42,100 nt of DNA from a bacterium (GTDB lineage: Bacteria; Bacteroidota; Rhodothermia; Rhodothermales; UBA10348): the NCBI GenBank assembly GCA_013204185.1, contig JABMOI010000266.1:1-42100 (forward strand), written 5' to 3'. A model generated the notes under the pieces. It worked only from the letters and a program-made list of their open reading frames with translations, had not been told where the DNA came from and ran no database searches. Below are positions 24,544 through 32,935 of this stretch, piece after piece. The stretch's first letter is position 1; each line of letters begins with the position of its first letter. Made by a program: the position numbers and the translations under genes.

Positions 24544-25887
24544 GTGAAATCACTTTTATACACTCTCGTCCTTCTCCTGCTTAGCCTACCCGCAGTGGCT
24601 CAGTCAGGAGATGGCAAAAATGATTCTGGAGAACATGGTGTCTCCCTTGTGACCAATACGTCCTATTCATACGACATGTTGGAGATCAATCAGAACCTTA
24701 GAAAAATGGACGTTTTGCTTGACGCAAGACAGTCTGGCGCTCTACGTCCTGGTACAATCGTCTTTGGAACTTCCATTATCGCTATTGCCGATTATCAAAG
24801 CGCTACGGACAATTCTAAATTCGGATACTTGATGCGGCATCCCACCGCTGCAAATGAAATTGGGAAAACGGTTTCAGAAGCTGTACTACACTCCTTTCAG
24901 ATTGGACTGACTGGTGTGGTAAACTCTTGGATTACCACCTTCGCCGAAGTGCTGTACGATCCAGAGCAAAGCTTTGGCGCGGGTACCATCACGGCGCTGA
25001 CTCGCAACCAATTGCAGCTTAGAAAAGGCTTCGTTTTGCTTGCAGATCTAGATAAGTATCCAGTTTATATGGCCCTTGGTAAAATGGATGCACCGTTCGG
25101 ACAGACCGATGCGGTCAGCCCGTTCACCAACTCCACAATGTGGCATGCATTCGGAGGCCTCGGATATGGCGCACAATTGGGTCTGAAAACGGCTGGCTTA
25201 AACGTGTCTTTTATGGCAATTCAAGGTGGTGCTCAGTTCCGTGCTCTCAATGCTCCAGTAGAAGGCACAGCCGTGCCATCACGTCTAAACAACTACGTTG
25301 CAGATGTGAACTATACCGCATCGATCAACGAAGATTTAACGGTTCGGGTTGGCGCTTCTTACGTGCACGGTTCCACCTACTGCCAAAACTTTCCAGTCGT
25401 TCACTTCACACCGTGTGACGAGCCAAACCCTGCTCAGACTGTCTACGGTAAAGTCACGTTCCAAAACCGCATTACGGTGAAAGGTGGCTATGCTGTAACC
25501 AGAGATGAGTGGAAAGGCACGTTCAACCCAACCCCTCCACTTGATCAATTTGCTGCTTCTAAAGTCTCTTCGCTTGACGCTGGAATTCAGATCAAGTTGA
25601 ATCAGGAAGGCAAGGTGCGTTACGCCGTTTCAGGTGAATTCTCCAATTTTGTGGCGGGAGCCGAAGGTTCACCTTGGGAGCGTCAGAATCAGCTTGTTGT
25701 CGGCCTGTCCGGTACAGTTAGCACCGCCGCTAAGCTGTTTGTCGAATTGTTTAAAGTAGATGGTTATGCACCGTTGAACTTTATCAGCGGAAGCGCAGAT
25801 TTTGCTCCGTTTCCGCCAGGAACGACCCACAGTAAAGCGGATGCTAACTCAGTTGGTGTCGTAGCAGGTCTGCATGTCACGCTCTAG
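24544..25887 (+). CDS. Outer-membrane porin-like beta-barrel (LbtU-like)
   Basis: A 447-residue secreted protein. The signal peptide MKSLLYTLVLLLLSLPAVAQ is clear, and the mature part is a run of amphipathic beta strands with glycine and aromatic residues, as in a 14-18-strand barrel. The stretch LADLDKYPVYMALGKMDAPFGQ resembles LbtU-type siderophore porins and phosphate-selective porins. A short helical region (about 44-62, MLEINQNLRKMDVLLDAR) precedes the barrel. It has two cysteines in one loop region (YCQNFP...TPCDEP), which could form a disulfide. The start is GTG. Substrate unknown; siderophore or anion uptake are candidates. A strong terminator follows, so it appears to be a single-gene unit. 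Confidence 0.7.
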   Translation: MKSLLYTLVLLLLSLPAVAQSGDGKNDSGEHGVSLVTNTSYSYDMLEINQNLRKMDVLLDARQSGALRPGTIVFGTSIIAIADYQSATDNSKFGYLMRHPTAANEIGKTVSEAVLHSFQIGLTGVVNSWITTFAEVLYDPEQSFGAGTITALTRNQLQLRKGFVLLADLDKYPVYMALGKMDAPFGQTDAVSPFTNSTMWHAFGGLGYGAQLGLKTAGLNVSFMAIQGGAQFRALNAPVEGTAVPSRLNNYVADVNYTASINEDLTVRVGASYVHGSTYCQNFPVVHFTPCDEPNPAQTVYGKVTFQNRITVKGGYAVTRDEWKGTFNPTPPLDQFAASKVSSLDAGIQIKLNQEGKVRYAVSGEFSNFVAGAEGSPWERQNQLVVGLSGTVSTAAKLFVELFKVDGYAPLNFISGSADFAPFPPGTTHSKADANSVGVVAGLHVTL

Positions 25888-25904
25888 ATTAGGAAAACCA
25901 GTCC

Positions 25905-25921
25905 TCATCCTTGAAGGATGA
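25905..25921. repeat. Inverted repeat downstream of the porin-like gene
   Basis: TCATCCTT-G-AAGGATGA is a perfect 8-base inverted repeat, 18 bases after the porin-like stop. It shares its outer arms with the repeat at 24456-24470. Confidence 0.4.
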
Positions 25922-25938
25922 TGTATGGAATTGTCGGG

Positions 25939-25983
25939 AAAGGGCTGATTGCCGCAAATGCGGCAATCAGCCCTTTGTCTTTA
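25939..25983 (+). terminator. Strong intrinsic terminator after the porin-like gene
   Basis: A perfect 18-base-pair stem (25939-25956 with 25959-25976, arms opening AAAGGGCTGATTGCC) with an AA tip, GC-rich in the upper part, is followed by GTCTTTA. No mismatch occurs. The A-rich 5' and T-rich 3' sides could let it work in both directions. Confidence 0.85.
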
Positions 25984-26078
25984 TACAATTGCTTTCTCTA
26001 AGAAAAGACGCTTGCTCATTTGATGTTCGTGAGTGAACTTGACGGTCTCGCTTTTCTCCACGCCACATTCCAAAGATT

Positions 26079-29000
26079 ATGCAACGATTCGTCTCCTTTT
26101 ACTTTCTTGTCATTCTTGTGGCTTCGACTGCCTTTGCACAGGTTCAAAAAACGGCAGAGGAAGCCAAAAAGCCTGACGCTTGGGATGTTAATGCAGTTCA
26201 TGGGGAGACAAAAACCGTCGCATTTACAACCACAGAAGGAACGTGGATGACGACGGACGTGAGTCCTGACGGGAAAACCATCATTTTTGACATGATGGGG
26301 GACATTTACACCATGCCTCTCACTGGAGGGAAGGCAAAAAGGCTGACTAATGGTCAGGCTTATGACGTAACCCCTCGTTATAGCCCCGATGGCTCCAAAA
26401 TCGCATTTACTAGCGACAGAGCCGGGGGAGACAATCTTTGGGTTATGGATTTGGATGGTTCTAACGCCCAGCAGGTAACCAAGGAAGCGTTTCGTCTCGT
26501 GAACGGGCCCGCTTGGACTCCTGATGGCCAATATTTATTGGGACGGAAGCATTTCTCTTCAGAGCGTTCGCTTGGGGCTGGAGAAGTCTGGATGTATCAC
26601 ATTTCAGGGGGCGAAGGCATTCAGATCACAAAGCGTAAAAACGATCAGCAAGATCAAGGAAACGAAATCGCTGTCAGTCCAGATGGGCGCTACATCTACT
26701 TTAGCGAGGACATGAGCGGTGGCAGCACATTTGAGTACAATAAAGATCCGAATGGCCAGATTTATGTGATTCGGCGGTACGACCGCGAAACCGGCAAATT
26801 CAAAAACTTGATTACGGGCTCTGGAGGTTCGGCGCGCGCCGTCCCTTCGCCCGATGGGAAAACCATTGCATTCGTACGCCGAGTCCGTGCCGAGTCGGTG
26901 ATCTACCTGTACGACATCGAATCGGGAGCGCAGAGACCGTTATATGATGGCCTGGATCATGATCAACAAGAAGCGTGGGCCATTTTCGGCGTTTACCCGA
27001 ACTTCAATTGGACCCCCGACGGCAAAAGTCTCGTATTTTGGGCTGGAGGCCATATTAACCAGTTGGACGTGGCAACCAAAAAGAACCATGTCATTCCCTT
27101 TGAAGTGGATGTCTCCCTTGATGTTACAGCTCCAGTTCGGTTCGCTCAAGACGTGAGCCCCGCTACGTTTGAGGCCAAAATGATTCGGGATGCCATGACC
27201 TCCCCAGACGGGAAAACGCTCGCGTTTCAAGCGGTTGGGCATATCTGGGTCAAGGCTCTTCCTGGTGGAAAGCCTCGTCGTTTAACCTCTGATAATCACT
27301 TTGAATACGAGCCTTCGTTTAGTCCCGATGGAAAGCACATCGTGTATACAACGTGGAGCGATGAGGACTTGGGTGGTATATACATCGTCCCGGCAGCGGG
27401 CGGGGTGGCGAAGAAATTGAACACTAGAAAAGGGTATTACAACGAGCCACGGTTTTCACCAGACGGCGAATTGATTGTGTACCGCAGAAATAGTGGAAGC
27501 CAACTGTTAGGATCTATTTATAGCACCGAGACGGGATTGTACTGGATGAAATCTGCTGGCGGCGCCGGCACCTTGATTCAGGAAAGCGGAGAAGATGCAC
27601 GAATTGGGCCCGATGGCCGAGTCTATTTTCTAACAGGCGGCGGTCTGAGTAAAGAGTACAAAAGCGTTCGGTTGGACGGCGGCGATGAGCGCACTCATTT
27701 CAAATTGAAATACGTCACGACCCTTGTGCCATCCCCAGACTTTGAGTGGGTGGCATTTACCGAACTCCACAACGCATACGTTGCAGCCTTTCCCAAAACA
27801 GGCCAGCCTATTGAGCTCACAAAGGACACGAAAGCGTTTCCAACCAAGCAGGTCACTCGGGATGCGGGATTGTACTTGCATTGGTCTTCAGATTCTCAAA
27901 ACCTGCATTGGGTCTTGGGACCAGAGTACTTTACTCGGAGCCTAAAAAACAGCTTTACGTTCGTCGATGGCGCTCCAGAGAAACTACCAGCGATTGATTC
28001 AACAGGAGTAAACGTTGGCTTGACTGTTGCCACGGACGTGCCCTCCGGTATGGTGGCCTTTACCAACGCCAGAGTTATTACGATGGATGGCGACGAAGTG
28101 ATTGAAAACGGGACCATCCTAATTGATAGGAATCGGATTGTCGGAATTGGGAAGGACGTAGCTATTCCGGCCGGCACCAATGTTGTTGATGCGTCAGGAA
28201 AAACCATCATGCCTGGAATGGTAGACGCGCATGCCCACGCCGCTCACTTCAATGTGGGGGCGTCGCCTGAACAAAACTGGGTCTATTATGCCAACTTAGC
28301 TTACGGAGTGACTACATCTCACGACCCGTCGGCTAACACTCCGTTTGTTTTTGCACAGTCTGAATTAGTAAAAGCTGGCCTTACGGTTGGTCCTCGCATC
28401 TATTCGACCGGAACCATTCTATACGGTGCTGAAGGCGATTTCAAGGCGGTAATCAACAACATAGACGATGCTCGGTCACACCTTCGCCGGATGAAGGCAG
28501 TCGGCGCTTTTTCAATTAAGAGCTACAACCAGCCACGGCGCGAACAGCGGCAGCAGGTACTCCAAGCAGCTCGCGAATTGGAGATGATGGTTGTGCCTGA
28601 AGGTGGATCTACGCTATTTCATAACCTAACCATGATCATTGATGGGCACACCGGAATCGAACACAACATTCCGGTTGCCCCGCTTTATAACGATGCGCTT
28701 TCGGTCTGGGCTGCGACTGCTGTGGGATATACGCCGACGTTAGTGGTTAATTATGGCGGACCCAATGCTGAATTATATTGGTACCAATACACCAATGTGT
28801 GGGATCAGAAAAGGCTGCTTAACTTTACGCCACGCCCGGGTGTTGACGCTCGGTCACGCCGGCCTGTGATGGTGCCAGACGATGAATGGTTTCACATTAA
28901 AGTGGCCGAAACCGCCAAAGATTTGATCGATAGAGGAGGTAAAGTTCAATTAGGTGCGCACGGACAACGCCAAGGTCTCGGAGCGCATTGGGAGCTCTGG

Positions 29001-29312
29001 TCGTTTGTTCAGGGTGGGATGACCAATCTTGAAGCGCTTAGGTCTGCCACGATTTCAGGCGCTGAGTACTTGGGGCTCGATGGGGATTTGGGATCACTTG
29101 AAGTGGGAAAACTCGCGGATTTGGTCGTTTTGGATGCGAACCCTTTGGAGGATATTAAAAATTCCGAGTCCATCAAGTACGTCATGGTAAATGGCCGCTT
29201 GTTTGATGCGTGGAATATGAATCAAATAGGCAATCATCCCCATACTGCAGCGCCATTCTGGTGGCAGAAAAACGGGTTGGACGATTCGTTCATTTGGGAC
29301 ACAAACAATTAG
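26079..29312 (+). CDS. Secreted TolB-like propeller / amidohydrolase fusion
   Basis: A 1077-residue protein with signal peptide (cleavage after about ...ASTAFA). Residues ~45-640 hold repeated PD40/TolB-type blades with the SPDGK...IAF motif (for example at about 65, 104 and 410), forming one or more beta-propellers as in tricorn-like proteins. Residues ~665-1077 are an amidohydrolase-superfamily domain with PGMVDAHAHAAH (metal ligands His718 and His720), GIEHN, GAHGQ and the C-terminal GKLADLVVLDANPL motif of imidazolonepropionase/dipeptidase-like members. It probably hydrolyses a peptide or cyclic amide in the periplasm; the substrate is not identifiable. An aldo/keto reductase gene follows 34 bases later. 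Confidence 0.88.
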   Translation: MQRFVSFYFLVILVASTAFAQVQKTAEEAKKPDAWDVNAVHGETKTVAFTTTEGTWMTTDVSPDGKTIIFDMMGDIYTMPLTGGKAKRLTNGQAYDVTPRYSPDGSKIAFTSDRAGGDNLWVMDLDGSNAQQVTKEAFRLVNGPAWTPDGQYLLGRKHFSSERSLGAGEVWMYHISGGEGIQITKRKNDQQDQGNEIAVSPDGRYIYFSEDMSGGSTFEYNKDPNGQIYVIRRYDRETGKFKNLITGSGGSARAVPSPDGKTIAFVRRVRAESVIYLYDIESGAQRPLYDGLDHDQQEAWAIFGVYPNFNWTPDGKSLVFWAGGHINQLDVATKKNHVIPFEVDVSLDVTAPVRFAQDVSPATFEAKMIRDAMTSPDGKTLAFQAVGHIWVKALPGGKPRRLTSDNHFEYEPSFSPDGKHIVYTTWSDEDLGGIYIVPAAGGVAKKLNTRKGYYNEPRFSPDGELIVYRRNSGSQLLGSIYSTETGLYWMKSAGGAGTLIQESGEDARIGPDGRVYFLTGGGLSKEYKSVRLDGGDERTHFKLKYVTTLVPSPDFEWVAFTELHNAYVAAFPKTGQPIELTKDTKAFPTKQVTRDAGLYLHWSSDSQNLHWVLGPEYFTRSLKNSFTFVDGAPEKLPAIDSTGVNVGLTVATDVPSGMVAFTNARVITMDGDEVIENGTILIDRNRIVGIGKDVAIPAGTNVVDASGKTIMPGMVDAHAHAAHFNVGASPEQNWVYYANLAYGVTTSHDPSANTPFVFAQSELVKAGLTVGPRIYSTGTILYGAEGDFKAVINNIDDARSHLRRMKAVGAFSIKSYNQPRREQRQQVLQAARELEMMVVPEGGSTLFHNLTMIIDGHTGIEHNIPVAPLYNDALSVWAATAVGYTPTLVVNYGGPNAELYWYQYTNVWDQKRLLNFTPRPGVDARSRRPVMVPDDEWFHIKVAETAKDLIDRGGKVQLGAHGQRQGLGAHWELWSFVQGGMTNLEALRSATISGAEYLGLDGDLGSLEVGKLADLVVLDANPLEDIKNSESIKYVMVNGRLFDAWNMNQIGNHPHTAAPFWWQKNGLDDSFIWDTNN

Positions 29313-29346
29313 TCTCACTTACACCGACAATTTAACTTGAAAGGCT

Positions 29347-30324
29347 ATGCCCGTGGAAAAGCGCGTTTTTGGAAAGAAAGGTTGGAAGGTTAGCGAAATA
29401 GGCCACGGTATGTGGGGGATGGGTTCGTGGTCAGATTCAAGTGACGAAGCCTCTCTGGATGCATTGCAATTGTCGGTGGATCTCGGTTGTAATTTTTTCG
29501 ACACCGCATTTGCATACGGTGCAGGTCGATCTGAAGTGCTTCTCGGCAAAATTGTGAAAGCCAATCCAGAGAGAAAGCTTTATACCGCGACTAAAATTCC
29601 GCCCAAAAACATGAAATGGCCCTCAAAAAGGGGGTTTTTGCTGGAAGATTGTTTTCCTCCGGATCACATTCGGACCATGGTCAAGAAGAGTCTGGAGAAT
29701 GCACAACTAGATCACTTCGATCTGATGCAATTCCACGTTTGGGAAGACGCTTGGGCAGAGGATGAGCGTTGGATACGGGCAATGGACGACTTGAAATCGG
29801 AAGGGGTGATTTCGTCGGTTGGTATTTCCATAAATCGTTGGGAGCCTTGGAATGGTATCAAAACGGTTGAAAGTGGGCATATTGACGCGGTCCAAGTGAT
29901 CTATAATATTTTCGATCAAGACCCAGAGGATGAGCTTTTCCCAGCCTGTAAAGCGAACCAAGTCGCCGTGATTGCGCGCGTTCCTTTTGACGAAGGCACG
30001 CTTACGGGCAATCTGACAGTAGACTCAAAATGGCCAGAGGGGGATTGGCGGAATCTATACTTCGTGCCTGAAAACCTAGTGCCTAGCGTGGAACGGGCAG
30101 AAAAGCTGAAGTTGATTGTGCCTGAAGGAATGTCTCTTCCGGAAATGGCACTCCGATTTATTCTGAACAATCCTGATATCACGACCATTATCCCAGGAAT
30201 GCGCGCTTTAAAGCATGTTCGATCAAATATTGAGTGCTCCGTAAAAGGTCCTCTTCCGAGCGACCTCCATCATCAATTGAGAAGTCACCGCTGGGATCGG
30301 TCTCCAACGCGGTGGTCCTATTAG
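29347..30324 (+). CDS. Aldo/keto reductase
   Basis: A 325-residue cytosolic NAD(P)H-dependent aldo/keto reductase with a TIM-barrel fold. The catalytic tetrad is visible: Asp52 and Tyr57 (FDTAFAYGAG), Lys83 (TKIPP) and His130 (QFHVWEDAW). The C-terminal LRFILNNPDITTIIPGMR is the usual NADP-binding helix region. An AAAGG ribosome-binding sequence precedes the ATG closely. It probably shares the transcript of the TolB-amidohydrolase. The physiological substrate is unknown. Confidence 0.9.
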   Translation: MPVEKRVFGKKGWKVSEIGHGMWGMGSWSDSSDEASLDALQLSVDLGCNFFDTAFAYGAGRSEVLLGKIVKANPERKLYTATKIPPKNMKWPSKRGFLLEDCFPPDHIRTMVKKSLENAQLDHFDLMQFHVWEDAWAEDERWIRAMDDLKSEGVISSVGISINRWEPWNGIKTVESGHIDAVQVIYNIFDQDPEDELFPACKANQVAVIARVPFDEGTLTGNLTVDSKWPEGDWRNLYFVPENLVPSVERAEKLKLIVPEGMSLPEMALRFILNNPDITTIIPGMRALKHVRSNIECSVKGPLPSDLHHQLRSHRWDRSPTRWSY

Positions 30325-30349
30325 TCCTCAAAGTGAGTCAGAAACACCG

Positions 30350-32743
30350 TTAGCGATCTTTTCTAGCCCAAATCAAGGCCGTTTTAGCCGGGACGACAAT
30401 CCGGTTTAGAGGCGCGTCAAAGTCGGAGCCGCAATCACATCCTTCAGGGTAGATGGTCGTTCCGTCGGATAGTTGTATCCATGAACCGTCCATCACGGAA
30501 GAGACATCGAACTCGGCTTTCGATTCGGATGTGTTGATGAGCACCAGCACGCGTTCATCGGTCACATATCCCAGAAGTTGCGGGTTTTCCGGGAGAAACC
30601 ACTTGAAATAAGAGTCAGAGACCGGGTGTCCTATCGTGAACACGTCGCCTATTGAACTCGACCTCACGTGCATTAGCCCGCTCCAAAATGCCGTCATAGC
30701 AGCATAGTCCATTGGTCGAACTTCATCGGGGCCAGCCCCCACGTTATCCCAAACGAAAGCGTTTGCACGTCGAAGATTGTACGTATCTCGCTTTCCGTGA
30801 AAGTATAATTTCCCGTAAGCGGTCTCTTTGATCAACTCTTCGAGGGGGGCGTGTCCTTTTGAACGCATCATTTCTGATCCTCCATGCAACACAATCGGCC
30901 CAAGTGATGTGAAGAGCAGGGTTGCTGCAATTCGGAACTGCGCCTCGTCCACGTGTTTACGGCCATCCCAGTTCACATCAGAAAACTGATCGGCGAGAGC
31001 CCAGTTGTCGTGGATGTCGAGATAATTGATTCCCGCATTCGGGGTGGGCTCTTCTGAATACTGATTGGCGAGTGCTTGCATTGCCCGTTCACGCATGGAT
31101 CCATCGCCCCCAGCAAAACCGCGATCGGTTTTTGGGTTTTCCGGATTTGAAACGGGCCCTTTAAACGCATTTCGAGCATCGTCCTGGAAGAACGTAATGG
31201 GCGCGTCTTTTTTGTACCAACCTAGGTCTGGGTCATTAGCCACAATGGGGTCGGAGGGAGCAATCCACGGTTCTCCGTAGATAATGAGGTCCTGAGGCAG
31301 CTCATTTTTGATCCATTTGAGTGTCTGCTTATCAATTTGCCCAGCCAAATCAATTCGGAATCCATCCACACCTAGTTCCTCGACCCAATGCTTCAACTGG
31401 TCCAAAATCCACCGCTGAACCATGGGCCGGCTCTCAGACTTGACCTCGTTTCCGAAGGGACCAATTAAATTAAGCTCGGAATCAGTGCGGTAGTAATACG
31501 GCCTATCGATCGCACCAAAGTTGAACAAGAATTGGCCGCCGTCCATGTTTTCACCGGTGTGATTGGGGACCACATCGATTATGACTGAAATACCCTTTTC
31601 GTGGAAGGCGTTAATCAGGGACTTGAATTGCTCCCTTTCCGCGCCAATAGCTGCGTTTTTGGTTCGGAAGCGAGATTCCACGGCAAATGCATGAGTGGTT
31701 CTATAACCCCACTGGTAGTTTTCCTGGGAGACGCCCTGCTCAATCATGTATGGATCGTTCGAAAATGCGGCCTGCCACACATCGTCGGGGTAGTGCAGGT
31801 ACTCCTGAACGGGCAGTAAGTGGACGGTGTTAATGCCCAGTGAGGTGAGGTAGTCAAATCCGATAGGCGCTCCACGTTCATTTGTTAATCCTGGCATGGC
31901 CATGGCAGCGAACGTGCCTTTCAATTCAGGAGGAACAGGCAATTCATCGGTAAAGTCTTGAACGTGAACCTCGTAGGCGATCACATCCTCCATGGCTGGA
32001 CGTCCGCCACGAACTGACTCTGGCCTTTCTCCACCTGCATAAACCATCGCCTTTCCCCACGAATCGTCGCTAACAAGTGCATATGGATCCGTGATGTGTA
32101 CGGGGTTCGTGCTGTAGAAAAAATTGCCTTGCTCGTCTGGGCCATCAATGGTGTACGTGTAGAATACGCCGTGGTAATTGCGGGGAAATGAGATTTCCCA
32201 CACGCCATCGGCGTCTTTCAACAAGGCAATAGATGCGTCAGGCGCTGAGGTGTTTTGCTTAGAATCTGAAAACAAATGAAGTGTGACTTTCGACGCGCGA
32301 GGAGCAAAGAGACGAAAATCAGTTTGGCTTAAGTCCGCCGAAACGGTGGCGCCCAATGCTTTTGTTGAAAAGAGAGAGCTAAACCAGGCTTCTCGGCTCA
32401 CAAAAACGTGAGAACCGTCCGGCACATAAGCCAACGCGTAAAGCCGAGTTGGGTCCATAGGCCCCGCGGTATGCAACAAGACAGAATTGGAGCGATGGGG
32501 AGAAACGGAGGACAACTCAATCGGGGAGCCGCTAAAACTCGTCAATTTGAAGTCTTCAATCTGACTCGTGGCATCAATTGAGTTTCCGCCCACTTCAATA
32601 ATTCCAGCGGATACATACGCCGCATACAGCGGGGCTTCTTGAGCAAACGCGCCTTGAGTTGGGGTCAAGAACAGGACTAAATGCAGAATGAAACCTAACA
32701 AAAGTCTTGATGCAGAGATTGAATGAGAAGGAGTTGCTGGCAT
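30350..32743 (-). CDS. Secreted GH13 pullulanase-like enzyme
   Basis: A 797-residue glycoside hydrolase of family GH13, pullulanase/debranching type. A signal peptide (…TPTQGAFA) is followed by an unassigned N-terminal domain, then a CBM48-like domain (about 130-235, FRLFAPRASKVTLHLF). The catalytic barrel has region I DVVPNH (390-395), region II GFRIDLAG with nucleophile Asp465, region III YGEPW with acid/base Glu491, and region IV HDN (Asp579). The C-terminal beta domain starts near 700. The type I pullulanase motif YNWGYDP appears here as YQWGYRT (343-349). It probably cleaves alpha-1,6 or alpha-1,4 links in starch, glycogen or pullulan outside the cytoplasm. It is convergent with the aldo/keto reductase gene. 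Confidence 0.9.
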   Translation of the reverse strand: MPATPSHSISASRLLLGFILHLVLFLTPTQGAFAQEAPLYAAYVSAGIIEVGGNSIDATSQIEDFKLTSFSGSPIELSSVSPHRSNSVLLHTAGPMDPTRLYALAYVPDGSHVFVSREAWFSSLFSTKALGATVSADLSQTDFRLFAPRASKVTLHLFSDSKQNTSAPDASIALLKDADGVWEISFPRNYHGVFYTYTIDGPDEQGNFFYSTNPVHITDPYALVSDDSWGKAMVYAGGERPESVRGGRPAMEDVIAYEVHVQDFTDELPVPPELKGTFAAMAMPGLTNERGAPIGFDYLTSLGINTVHLLPVQEYLHYPDDVWQAAFSNDPYMIEQGVSQENYQWGYRTTHAFAVESRFRTKNAAIGAEREQFKSLINAFHEKGISVIIDVVPNHTGENMDGGQFLFNFGAIDRPYYYRTDSELNLIGPFGNEVKSESRPMVQRWILDQLKHWVEELGVDGFRIDLAGQIDKQTLKWIKNELPQDLIIYGEPWIAPSDPIVANDPDLGWYKKDAPITFFQDDARNAFKGPVSNPENPKTDRGFAGGDGSMRERAMQALANQYSEEPTPNAGINYLDIHDNWALADQFSDVNWDGRKHVDEAQFRIAATLLFTSLGPIVLHGGSEMMRSKGHAPLEELIKETAYGKLYFHGKRDTYNLRRANAFVWDNVGAGPDEVRPMDYAAMTAFWSGLMHVRSSSIGDVFTIGHPVSDSYFKWFLPENPQLLGYVTDERVLVLINTSESKAEFDVSSVMDGSWIQLSDGTTIYPEGCDCGSDFDAPLNRIVVPAKTALIWARKDR

Positions 32744-32783
32744 AAGCGCTTTAAACGTCTTGAAATGAGGCTGTCACAGGAGC

Positions 32784-32809
32784 AACATGATACGTTAGAA
32801 CATCATGTT
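32784..32809. promoter_or_regulatory. Operator-like inverted repeat in a divergent gap
   Basis: AACATGAT and ATCATGTT are perfect 8-base arms separated by 10 bases. The element lies 41 bases upstream of the pullulanase-like start (minus) and 127 bases upstream of the acylase (plus) in their shared 192-base gap. The ~18-base centre-to-centre spacing suits a dimeric regulator contacting two turns of DNA. A TATATTCG near-match to the -7 box sits at 32901-32908 for the acylase. Confidence 0.45.
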
Positions 32810-32935
32810 AGCCATGAATCACGCCTTACTTCGCGGGAGGTTTCAAAAGAATCCGTCCATACGGCGAAGCAAATAACTAATTCCAATTCAGTCAGAATCG
32901 TATATTCGCTATCCTCATCCAACTCCTGCTGAAAA

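Noticed and set aside
26016-26531. Minus-strand frame of 171 codons opposite the start of the TolB-amidohydrolase gene
   Set aside because: It is antisense to a gene with clear signal peptide and PD40 repeats and shows no domain of its own.
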